Assembly (NCBI RefSeq): GCF_900108055.1
Contig: NZ_FNWJ01000001.1
Location: forward strand, 1,178,001-1,242,000
Source of the DNA: Thermoleophilum album
Lineage (GTDB): Bacteria > Actinomycetota > Thermoleophilia > Solirubrobacterales > Thermoleophilaceae
Reading direction: 5' to 3'
Length of the DNA: 64,000 bases
Shown here: positions 57,392 to 64,000 of the stretch, piece after piece
How positions within the stretch are numbered: the stretch's first letter is position 1
How the letters are laid out: every line of letters starts with the position of its first letter
Notes under the pieces: generated by a model
Database searches by the model: none
The model's input: only the letters and a program-made list of their open reading frames with translations
What the model was told of the DNA's origin: nothing
Position numbers and translations under genes: made by a program

Positions 57392-58198
57392 ATGGTGCGT
57401 GCGCTGCTCGCCCGCGGCCTCGTCGCGGGGGCGGTCGCTGGCTTGTGCGCCGCGCTTTTCGCCCGCCTCTTCGCCGAGCCCTCGATCGACGCGGCGATCG
57501 CCTTCGAGGCGGCGAAGGAGGCGGCGCGCGGGGCGGGAGCAGCCCCCGAGGTCGTGCCGCGTGCGCTGCAGGCGACGGTCGGTCTGGTGCTCGCGACCAG
57601 CGTCTACGGCGCCGCCGTCGGCGGCGTAGTGGCGCTCGTCTTCGCGGCGCTGTGGGGGCGGCTGCTCGGTGGTCGGCCGGGGCACGCTGCCCTGGTGCTC
57701 GCCGGCGTCGCGTTCGTCGTCGTGTTTCTAGCGCCGTTCGCCAAATACCCGGCGAACCCCCCGGGCGTCGGTGACCCCGAAACCATCGGCCGGCGCACCG
57801 TCCTGTTCCTCGTGATGATCTGGATCTCGATCGCTTGCGCGGTGGCCGCTGTGCGGGCCGCCCGGCTAGTGCGTCAACGCACGCATGGTCGGCTGACGGC
57901 GGCCGGCGGACACCTCCTTGGCGTGCTCTTGTACCTGCTGCTGGTCGGCCTCGCTGCCGCCGTGCTGCCCACCATCCGCGAGACGCCGCGCGACTTCCCT
58001 GCGCAGACGCTGTGGTCGTTCCGCCTCGGGGCCATCGGCACCCAGGCGGCGCTTTGGGCGACCTTCGCCGTCGTCTTCGCCGAGGGTGTCGAGCGAGTGA
58101 TGGCGGGGCGCCCGCTGTGGCTCGCTCGCTCTGCCCGCCGACCGGTCGCCGCCAGCCTCGGCCAGGCACCCGGAAATCAGCGGAGTGGAGGTCCCTAA
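57392..58198 (+). CDS. cbtA: Proposed cobalt transporter subunit CbtA
   Basis: A 268-residue membrane protein with about five helices. Evidence: [26 protein letters not shown], the ALWGRLLGG loop, [21 protein letters not shown] (conserved in CbtA) and [15 protein letters not shown]. It begins 12 bp after cbtB. Cobalt supply fits the corrin genes that follow. Confidence 0.9.
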   Translation: MVRALLARGLVAGAVAGLCAALFARLFAEPSIDAAIAFEAAKEAARGAGAAPEVVPRALQATVGLVLATSVYGAAVGGVVALVFAALWGRLLGGRPGHAALVLAGVAFVVVFLAPFAKYPANPPGVGDPETIGRRTVLFLVMIWISIACAVAAVRAARLVRQRTHGRLTAAGGHLLGVLLYLLLVGLAAAVLPTIRETPRDFPAQTLWSFRLGAIGTQAALWATFAVVFAEGVERVMAGRPLWLARSARRPVAASLGQAPGNQRSGGP

Positions 58199-58199
58199 C

Positions 58200-60173
58200 G
58201 TGGCGTCGCGCTGCCCCGGCGTCCTCGATTGGCACCTCGCCGAAGACGGCGGGCTGGCGCGCGTGCGCCTGCCCGGCGGGATCATCTCCGTCGAGCAGCT
58301 ACGGGAGTTCGCGCTTGCGGCCGGGCTCGGCGCGGGCGTCGTCGAGTTGACCTCGCGGGCAAGCCTCCAAGCACGCGGCTTGCCGGTGCGCGAGCAGGGG
58401 CGCTTCCTCGCACGTATCGAGCGCTGCGGTCTCTTGCCCTCGCGTGCGCACGACCGGGTGCGCAACCTCTTGCAGAGTCCACTCGCGGGGCGGCATCCGC
58501 GCTCGTCACTCGACACCTACCGGGTCGTGCGCGCGTTTGACCGCGCGCTCTGCGCCGACGAGCGGCTGGCAGCGCTTCCGCACCGCCTGGTTTCGTGCGT
58601 CGACGACGGCTCGGGCCTAGGGCTGCGGGCCGACGCCGATCTCGCACTCGTGCCGGCAGCGGCCGACCCCGCTCGGCGACTCGAGCTGCTCGTTGGTGGT
58701 TGCCCAAGTGGACTCGAGAGTGAGCTTGCGACGGCACACGAGCTGTTGCTCGACGCGTTGCGCGCCTTCCTGCGCCTGTCCGATCGGGCGACAAAGGCCC
58801 CGCGCAACGTCCACGAACTTCCCGGCGGGGCGTCGCGGCTTGCCCAGGAGCTGGGCGCGCAACTCGGCCCGCCGCTGCTCGCCGAGCGCTGCGCGCCGTC
58901 GCAGGAGCGCCCGCTCGGCGAGATCGAACAGCGTGACCGACGACGGGCGGTGTTCGCCCTCGCTCCACTCGGGCGTACTGACGCCGGCTCGCTGCTGGCG
59001 CTCGCCGACGGGCTCGACGAGCTGGGGCTGCGGGAGCTGCGCGTCACTCCCTGGCGTTCGCTCGGCGTGCTCGACCTCGCGCCCGAGCAGGCGCAGCGGG
59101 TTGCGCAGCTCTTGACGGCCGCCGGCCTCGTCTGCGATCGCTCCTCGGGGTGGGTCGGTCTCAGTGCTTGTGCCGGTCTCGGGGCGTGCGGCAAGGCGCG
59201 TGCCGACGTCCGCGTCGCGGCGGCCTCGCGCGCTGCTGTGCGCGGGGCTAGCGATCCACCCGAGCACTGGTCGGCGTGCGAGCGTCGGTGCGGTGAGCCG
59301 GAGCGGCCGGAAGCGATCCGCGTGGTCGCGACCGCGGTGGGGGTCGTCGTTGAAGGCCCCGGCGGCGAGCGCCAGCTCGGGTCGGTGGAGGCGGCCGCCG
59401 GCGCGCTCGGGAGCGTGGGCGCCGGCGCCACCGGAGGCGCGAACACGGGCGGCGCCGCGCCATCGGGGAGTAGCGCGCCCACGGGGGGTACCGGGGGCGC
59501 AGGCGCTGCAGCCGGCGCGAGTGCACACCCCGCTGCCGTGCCCGGCGACCTCGACTACCTGCGCGACGGTCGCGAGATTTACCGTCGCTCGTTCGCGACG
59601 ATCCGGGCCGAGGCTCGTCTCGAACGCTTCGCGGGGCCGCTCGAGCGCTGCGTCGTGCGGATGATCCACGCCTGCGGGATGGTCGACCTGGCCGACGACG
59701 TCGAGGCCTCGCCGGGCTTCGCAGCGGCCGCCACGGCAGCGCTGCGCGGCGGTGCGGCGATCCTCTGCGACACGGAGATGGTCGCCGCCGGCATCACGCG
59801 CCGCCGGCTACCGGCCGACAACGAGGTCGTCTGCACGCTCGGCGACCCACGCGCAGCGGAGCTCGCTCGCGAGCTCGCCACCACTCGCACCGCCGCCGCC
59901 GTCGAACTCTGGCGGGAGCGCATCGAAGGGGCCCTGGTGGTAGTCGGCAACGCGCCCACCGCCCTCTTCCAGCTGCTGATTCGCCTCGAGGAGGGTTGGC
60001 CACGGCCGGCCGCGGTGATCGGCGTGCCGGTCGGTTTCGTCGGTGCCGCCGAGTCGAAACGGGCGCTAGCCGCGCGTCGCCACCTCGTCGAGTTCCTCGT
60101 CGTCCACGGTCGACGCGGCGGCAGCGCGATCGCTGCCGCCGCCGTCAACGCGCTCGCCAGCGAGGAGGAGTGA
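58200..60173 (+). CDS. cobGH: CobG-CobH fusion (precorrin-3B synthase / precorrin-8X methylmutase)
   Basis: A 657-residue bifunctional protein. Residues 1-390 match CobG, a nitrite/sulfite-reductase-like enzyme that makes precorrin-3B with O2. They show [14 protein letters not shown], and the cluster cysteines in [16 protein letters not shown] and [14 protein letters not shown] Gly/Ala/Ser/Thr linker (about 398-443) joins CobH (from [18 protein letters not shown]), with the active-site His in [15 protein letters not shown] and [11 protein letters not shown]. The GTG at 58200 is chosen because GGAGG lies 8-13 bases upstream and cbtA ends at 58198. In mycobacteria the two are separate neighbours. 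Confidence 0.9.
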   Translation: MASRCPGVLDWHLAEDGGLARVRLPGGIISVEQLREFALAAGLGAGVVELTSRASLQARGLPVREQGRFLARIERCGLLPSRAHDRVRNLLQSPLAGRHPRSSLDTYRVVRAFDRALCADERLAALPHRLVSCVDDGSGLGLRADADLALVPAAADPARRLELLVGGCPSGLESELATAHELLLDALRAFLRLSDRATKAPRNVHELPGGASRLAQELGAQLGPPLLAERCAPSQERPLGEIEQRDRRRAVFALAPLGRTDAGSLLALADGLDELGLRELRVTPWRSLGVLDLAPEQAQRVAQLLTAAGLVCDRSSGWVGLSACAGLGACGKARADVRVAAASRAAVRGASDPPEHWSACERRCGEPERPEAIRVVATAVGVVVEGPGGERQLGSVEAAAGALGSVGAGATGGANTGGAAPSGSSAPTGGTGGAGAAAGASAHPAAVPGDLDYLRDGREIYRRSFATIRAEARLERFAGPLERCVVRMIHACGMVDLADDVEASPGFAAAATAALRGGAAILCDTEMVAAGITRRRLPADNEVVCTLGDPRAAELARELATTRTAAAVELWRERIEGALVVVGNAPTALFQLLIRLEEGWPRPAAVIGVPVGFVGAAESKRALAARRHLVEFLVVHGRRGGSAIAAAAVNALASEEE

Positions 60174-60230
60174 GCCCCGGGTGGTTCAGCACACTCGCAA
60201 CTTCCGGAACTCGGAACGATCGCTCCGTCG

Positions 60231-61748
60231 ATGAAAGACAACGGCGCGCGCGGGCAAGGGCTTTTGATCGGCGTCGGTCTGGGACCCGGCGACCCCGAAC
60301 TAGTGACGCCGAAGGCGCAGAAAGCGATCGCCCGCGCCGAGGTTGTTGCCTATCCGAGCGCCCGTCACGGCCGTAGCGTCGCGCGCTCGATCGCCGAGCC
60401 GTACCTGCGCGAAGGGCAGGAAGAGCTGCCGCTCGTGTTCCCGCTTACGACCGAGCCGGAAGACCCTCGAGGGGGCTACGAACAAGCGTTGGTCGCGGCC
60501 TACGACGAGTGGGCGCAGGCGATCGCCGAACGGCTCGCGGCGGGCCGCACCGTCGCTTTTTTGTGCGAGGGCGACCCCTTCGTCTACGGCTCCTACATCT
60601 ATCTGCACGAGCGCCTCGCGCCGCGCTTCCGCTGCGAGGTCGTACCGGGCGTTCCATCCTTTTGCGCGGCGGCCGCCGCCGCCGGGGTGCCGCTCGCGAA
60701 ACGCGACGATGCGCTGACCGTTCTGCCGGGCACGCTGCCCGAGGAGGAGCTAGCGCGGCGGCTCGCGGCCGCCGACGCCGCGACCGTGCTGAAGCTCGGC
60801 CGCACCTTCGGCAGCGTCCGACGCGCCGCGCAGGCGGCCGGTGTGGCCGAGCGAGCGGTCTACGTCGAACGAGCGAGTACCGACCGTGAGCGCGTCGAGC
60901 GGCTCCCGGAGGTGGCTGGGGACGTGCCGTACATGTCGATCCTGTTGGTGCCCACCGGCGACCGCAGCCCGGCCGGCAAGCGACGACCGCAGCGGCATGA
61001 GCGCAGCCTCGTGACGGTCGTGGGCATTGGTCCGGGTGCACCCGACTGGCTCACGCCGGAGGCCCACGCGGCGCTCTGCGACGCCGACGAGCTGGTCGGT
61101 TACGCGCCATACCTCGAGCGGGTGCCCCGCCGCCCCGGGCAGCGTCGCCACCCGTCCGACAACCGACAGGAGCTGGAGCGTGCCCGCCAGGCGATCGCAC
61201 TGGCGCGCGAGGGCCGGCGGGTGGCGGTGGTCTCGTCCGGTGATCCCGGGGTGTTCGCGATGGCCACGGCGGTTTGCGAGGCGCTCGACCGCGACGGCCT
61301 CGCGGAAGCCGTCGACCTGCAAGTGATTCCCGGCATCACCGCGATGCAGGCGGCGGCGGCTCGCGTCGGCGCGCCGCTCGGCCACGACTTCTGCGTACTT
61401 TCGCTTTCCGACCGCCTGAAGCCGTGGGCGCTCATCGAGCGACGCTTGCGCGCGGCCTCTGCCGGCGACCTGGTGCTGGCGCTCTACAACCCCGCCTCGC
61501 GCTCCCGTCGCGAACAGCTCGAGCGGGCTCGGAAGCTGCTGCTCGAGCATCGTGACGGCAGCACCCCGGTAGTGGTCGCGCGAGCGCTGGGGTCGCCGGA
61601 GGAAGCGGTAGAAGTGACGACCCTCGCGGACCTCGACTGCTCGCGCATTGACATGCGGTGTCTCTTGATCGTCGGCTCCTCGCGCACCCGCGTCGTCGCG
61701 CGCGGCGGGCAACGCCCAGCGATCGTCTACACCCCGCGCAGCTACTGA
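60231..61748 (+). CDS. cobIJ: CobI-CobJ fusion (precorrin-2 C20- and precorrin-3B C17-methyltransferase)
   Basis: A 505-residue double SAM methyltransferase. N-terminal half (about 10-245) has the CobI pattern LIGVGLGPGDPELVTPKA, FLCEGDPFVYGSYIYLH, VPGVPSF. The C-terminal half (from about 259) has the CobJ pattern VTVVGIGPGAPDWLTPEA, VGYAPYLERVP, SSGDPGVFAMA, and VIPGITAMQAAAARVGAPLGHDFC. The same fusion occurs in mycobacteria. ATG start, 57 bp after the CobGH gene, in one operon. Confidence 0.93.
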   Translation: MKDNGARGQGLLIGVGLGPGDPELVTPKAQKAIARAEVVAYPSARHGRSVARSIAEPYLREGQEELPLVFPLTTEPEDPRGGYEQALVAAYDEWAQAIAERLAAGRTVAFLCEGDPFVYGSYIYLHERLAPRFRCEVVPGVPSFCAAAAAAGVPLAKRDDALTVLPGTLPEEELARRLAAADAATVLKLGRTFGSVRRAAQAAGVAERAVYVERASTDRERVERLPEVAGDVPYMSILLVPTGDRSPAGKRRPQRHERSLVTVVGIGPGAPDWLTPEAHAALCDADELVGYAPYLERVPRRPGQRRHPSDNRQELERARQAIALAREGRRVAVVSSGDPGVFAMATAVCEALDRDGLAEAVDLQVIPGITAMQAAAARVGAPLGHDFCVLSLSDRLKPWALIERRLRAASAGDLVLALYNPASRSRREQLERARKLLLEHRDGSTPVVVARALGSPEEAVEVTTLADLDCSRIDMRCLLIVGSSRTRVVARGGQRPAIVYTPRSY

Positions 61749-61819
61749 GGGACTAGGCAACGGCCAAGGGAGCTGCGCCGCGCTGGTAGCGCCCGCGCGC
61801 CGGCGGGTATTACTAGGGC

Positions 61820-62239
61820 ATGACCACTCAAGCCACACAGGGGAGGCTCGAAGGGCGCCCCCGCGAGCTCGCCGAGGCGCCCAACTTCACCAACCTGATC
61901 ACCCGCAACGCCGACGGATCGCTGCATTCGACGGTTGTCTGGCAGCACGTCGATGACCGCGGGCTGATCCGACTCAACAGCGCGGAGGGGCGGCGCTGGC
62001 CAGCGAACGTGCGGCGGGATCCACGCGTCTTGCTGACGATCATGAACCTCGAGAACCCGTACGAGTACGTGGTGATCGAGGGACGCGTGGTCGAGGACAC
62101 GCACGAGGGAGCCGACCAGGAGATCGACGAGCTGGCTAAGAAGTACCTGGGCCTCGACCGCTATCCCTGGCGCGCGGAAGGGGAGGTGCGGATCCGCTTC
62201 GCTGTCGAGCCGCTCAAAGTGCGCCACCACGGCGCTTGA
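61820..62239 (+). CDS. PPOX-class (F420/FMN) oxidoreductase-like protein
   Basis: A 139-residue split-barrel flavoprotein. NFTNLITRNADGSLHSTVVWQHVD, RLNSAEGRRWPANVRRDPRV and NPYEYVVIEGRV match the actinobacterial PPOX-class F420-dependent enzymes. The exact substrate is unknown; these enzymes reduce quinones, biliverdin or aflatoxin-like compounds. Its own start has no ribosome site of note; it lies between cobIJ and cobK, but no corrin role is known. Confidence 0.82.
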   Translation: MTTQATQGRLEGRPRELAEAPNFTNLITRNADGSLHSTVVWQHVDDRGLIRLNSAEGRRWPANVRRDPRVLLTIMNLENPYEYVVIEGRVVEDTHEGADQEIDELAKKYLGLDRYPWRAEGEVRIRFAVEPLKVRHHGA

Positions 62240-62270
62240 GCAAGCGCGCTAACAGCGATGATCGCGCGCG

Positions 62271-63047
62271 TCAGGGGGCGCCGCACGCGCCTAGCTGAGT
62301 CAACCAGGAGAGCGCCTCCTGGGCGTTCGAAACGCTCTCCGCGGGCGGGCGCGGGGGACGCCGAATCACCACCACCGGCAGACCCCGCGCGCGGGCGGCC
62401 GCCAGCTTCGCCTCCGTCTGGGGGCCGCCGCTCTCCTTGGTGACGAGCAGCTCGATCGCGTGCTCGTCGAGCAGGGTCAGTTCGCCCTCGAAGGTGAATG
62501 GCCCGCGGTCGAGTAGCAGCTGGTGGCGGGCGGGGAGCGGCGCGTTGGGCTGCTCGACGCAGCGAATCAAAAACCAACACCGGTCGACACTCGCGAACGC
62601 TGCCAGCTGCTGGCGACCGATCGTCAGGAAGACTCGTTCAGCGAGCTTCGGCACCAGATCGGCCGCGCTTGGCACGTCGGGCACGTAGTGCCAGCGGTCG
62701 CCGGGTTGCGGGCGCCACGGTGGCCGCTCAATGCGGATGAGCGGTACGCCAGCATCCCTGCAGGCGGCGACTGCGTGCCGCGAGATGCTCGCTGCGAAGG
62801 GGTGGGTCGCGTCGACGACGGCGCGCACGCCGTGGGTCTTGAGCCAGCGCGCGAGCCCAGCGGCGCCCCCGAAGCCGCCAATACGGACTTCGCCCGCTGG
62901 TAGACGCGGCTGCGAAACGCGACCGGCCAGCGACGAAACGACCCGCTCGCCGCTCGCAACCAGTGCGTTGGCGAGCTCACGCGCCTCGGCCGTGCCGCCG
63001 AGGATCAAGATCGGACCGTCGAGGGGCTGCCCGCCCGATCGTGGCAT
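62271..63047 (-). CDS. cobK: Precorrin-6A reductase
   Basis: A 258-residue NADPH-dependent reductase of the CobK/CbiJ family. ILILGGTAEARELANAL at the start, VVDATHPFAASISRHAVAAC, RWHYVPDVPSAADL and FLTIGRQQLAAF, as well as LLVTKESGGPQTEAKLAAAR, define the family. ATG 63047 removes an unlikely N-terminal extension. It is divergent from cbiD with a 133-bp promoter region between them. Confidence 0.92.
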   Translation of the reverse strand: MPRSGGQPLDGPILILGGTAEARELANALVASGERVVSSLAGRVSQPRLPAGEVRIGGFGGAAGLARWLKTHGVRAVVDATHPFAASISRHAVAACRDAGVPLIRIERPPWRPQPGDRWHYVPDVPSAADLVPKLAERVFLTIGRQQLAAFASVDRCWFLIRCVEQPNAPLPARHQLLLDRGPFTFEGELTLLDEHAIELLVTKESGGPQTEAKLAAARARGLPVVVIRRPPRPPAESVSNAQEALSWLTQLGACGAP

Positions 63048-63180
63048 CGGTTCGAATTGTGTCGGCGCGGTTCCGCCCGCGCCTGCTCGGGCTGGCCGCG
63101 GCGGGCGATCGGGGCGCAGCATCGCGATCGGGAGGTTGCTGCGTGGGCGATCGGGCGGGCGCTTGGGTCACACTGAGCTC

Positions 63181-64000
63181 GTGCCAAGGCGGAGCTCGAC
63201 TTCTGACGCCGGGTCCGGCGAGCGGCGGCGCGGCAAGCTTCGCTACGGCTGGACCACCGGCGCCTGCGCGCAGGCGGCGGCTGCGGCTGCTTTTGAGGCA
63301 CTGATCAGCGGTCGTTTCCCCGATCCCGTCACGATCGAGCTGCCACGTGGGCGGCGCCCCGCGTTCCCGCTCGCTGCTCGCGAGCTCGGCGACGGTTGGG
63401 CGCGCGCGTGCGTGCGTAAAGACGCCGGCGACGATCCCGACGTCACGCACGGTGCGCTGATCTGCGCGACGGTCCGTTGGCGGGATCAAGCCGCGACGGG
63501 CACCTTCTTTCGCGCCGGGCCGGGCGTCGGGACGGTGACGCTGCCCGGCCTCCCCGTGCCGGTCGGGGAGCCGGCGATCAACCCCGCGCCGCGGCGCATG
63601 ATCCGAGCCGAGCTGGCGCGCGTCGGCGCGCGTCACGGACTCGTCTACGACCCTGAGCTCGGACCACCGCTCGTCGTCGAACTGTCGGTCCCCGGCGGTG
63701 AGGAGCTTGCTAAGCGAACCTGGAACCCCCGCCTCGGCATCGTCGGTGGGATCTCGATTCTCGGTACCACCGGTGTCGTGGTTCCCTACTCGTGCTCGGC
63801 CTGGATCGCCTCGATCCGGCAAGCCGTCGACGTGGCGATGCGCCAAGGGCTCGACCACCTCGCAGCCGCCACCGGTGACGTCTCGGCTCGCGCCGCGCAG
63901 AAACGACATCACCTACCGCAGTTGGCGGTCGTCGACATGGGCGACTTCGTGCAGGCGACGCTGCGCCACATCGCTCGTCGCAAACCCCGCCACCTGACCC
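63181..64000 (+). CDS. cbiD: Cobalt-precorrin-5B C1-methyltransferase (partial, runs off right edge)
   Basis: From the GTG at 63181 the frame is open to the window end (273 codons, no stop). Motifs identify CbiD: LRYGWTTGACAQAAAAAA, VRKDAGDDPDVTHGA, GPGVGTVTLPGLPVPVGEPA, INPAPRRMI and GGISILGTTGVVVPYS. CbiD methylates C1 in the cobalt-early pathway, yet the window also has CobG of the O2-dependent pathway. Such mosaics are known in actinobacteria lacking CobF. C-terminus outside the window. Confidence 0.92.
   Translation, partial: MPRRSSTSDAGSGERRRGKLRYGWTTGACAQAAAAAAFEALISGRFPDPVTIELPRGRRPAFPLAARELGDGWARACVRKDAGDDPDVTHGALICATVRWRDQAATGTFFRAGPGVGTVTLPGLPVPVGEPAINPAPRRMIRAELARVGARHGLVYDPELGPPLVVELSVPGGEELAKRTWNPRLGIVGGISILGTTGVVVPYSCSAWIASIRQAVDVAMRQGLDHLAAATGDVSARAAQKRHHLPQLAVVDMGDFVQATLRHIARRKPRHLT

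Noticed and set aside
1-64000. tRNA and rRNA genes
   Set aside because: No cloverleaf with a GTTCGA-type T-loop and acceptor stem, and no rRNA-like segment, was noticed in the intergenic stretches; a covariance scan would be decisive.

Overview
The window is GC-rich, uses GTG and TTG starts freely and carries mostly short operons with 1-4 nt overlaps. It reads as chromosomal DNA of a high-GC actinobacterium. A DtxR/IdeR-type iron box, a MoeZ/CysO/CysM/Mec cysteine pathway, a F420/PPOX-class protein and a cobG-cobH-cobIJ order like that of mycobacteria support Actinomycetota. Many unfamiliar secreted proteins and a manganese catalase would fit the class Thermoleophilia, but that last step is a guess.

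Layout. 1-2.3 kb: a LamG/Vps62-like secreted-type gene cut by one in-frame TAG. 2.4-16 kb: mostly housekeeping and cell-envelope genes (nuclease lipoprotein, SDR, HAD, FxsA, DUF59, carbonic anhydrase, lipoate ligase-like, WS/DGAT acyltransferase, IspH, a thioredoxin-like protein without its cysteines, a secreted lipase, a SpoIIM-like protein). 16.2-20 kb: iron box plus fbpABC-type Fe(III) importer. 20-24.4 kb: second lipase, sufS with a dyad in its promoter, and a NarL-type two-component pair. 24.7-31.6 kb: MoeZ, CysO (with residues after its Gly-Gly), CysM and the JAMM protease Mec, interspersed with a decayed FtsX permease, TatA and two Tat-exported ferritin-like proteins. 32-39.7 kb: GH6 protein, acyl-CoA dehydrogenase, Fur/PerR plus manganese catalase, benzoylformate decarboxylase-like enzyme plus thioesterase. 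40-44.8 kb: amt-glnB-glnA and a PucR regulator. 44.8-47.3 kb: SGNH esterase, HAD-IIA, amidotransferase.

47.3-53.6 kb is the accessory island and the main discovery. One complete secreted precursor is followed by partial copies that lack the signal peptide. They share up to 278 bp of near-identical DNA and a YPIVVDPFW-type boundary, but end in different 40-55 residue tips. Five tips are cationic at first and then hold a Cys-(20-29 mostly small or hydrophobic residues)-Cys segment. Most tips are followed at once by an unrelated small multi-TM protein. This looks like a polymorphic toxin/bacteriocin locus with orphan tip-immunity cassettes. A (TC)9 microsatellite between candidate -35 and -10 boxes may make it phase variable.

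54-64 kb: nitrite reductase nirBD, then a cobalamin riboswitch in front of cbtB-cbtA, and corrin-ring genes (CobG-CobH fusion, CobI-CobJ fusion, cobK, and cbiD running off the right edge). A recurrent small-scale oddity across the window is short tandem duplication over or next to stop codons.
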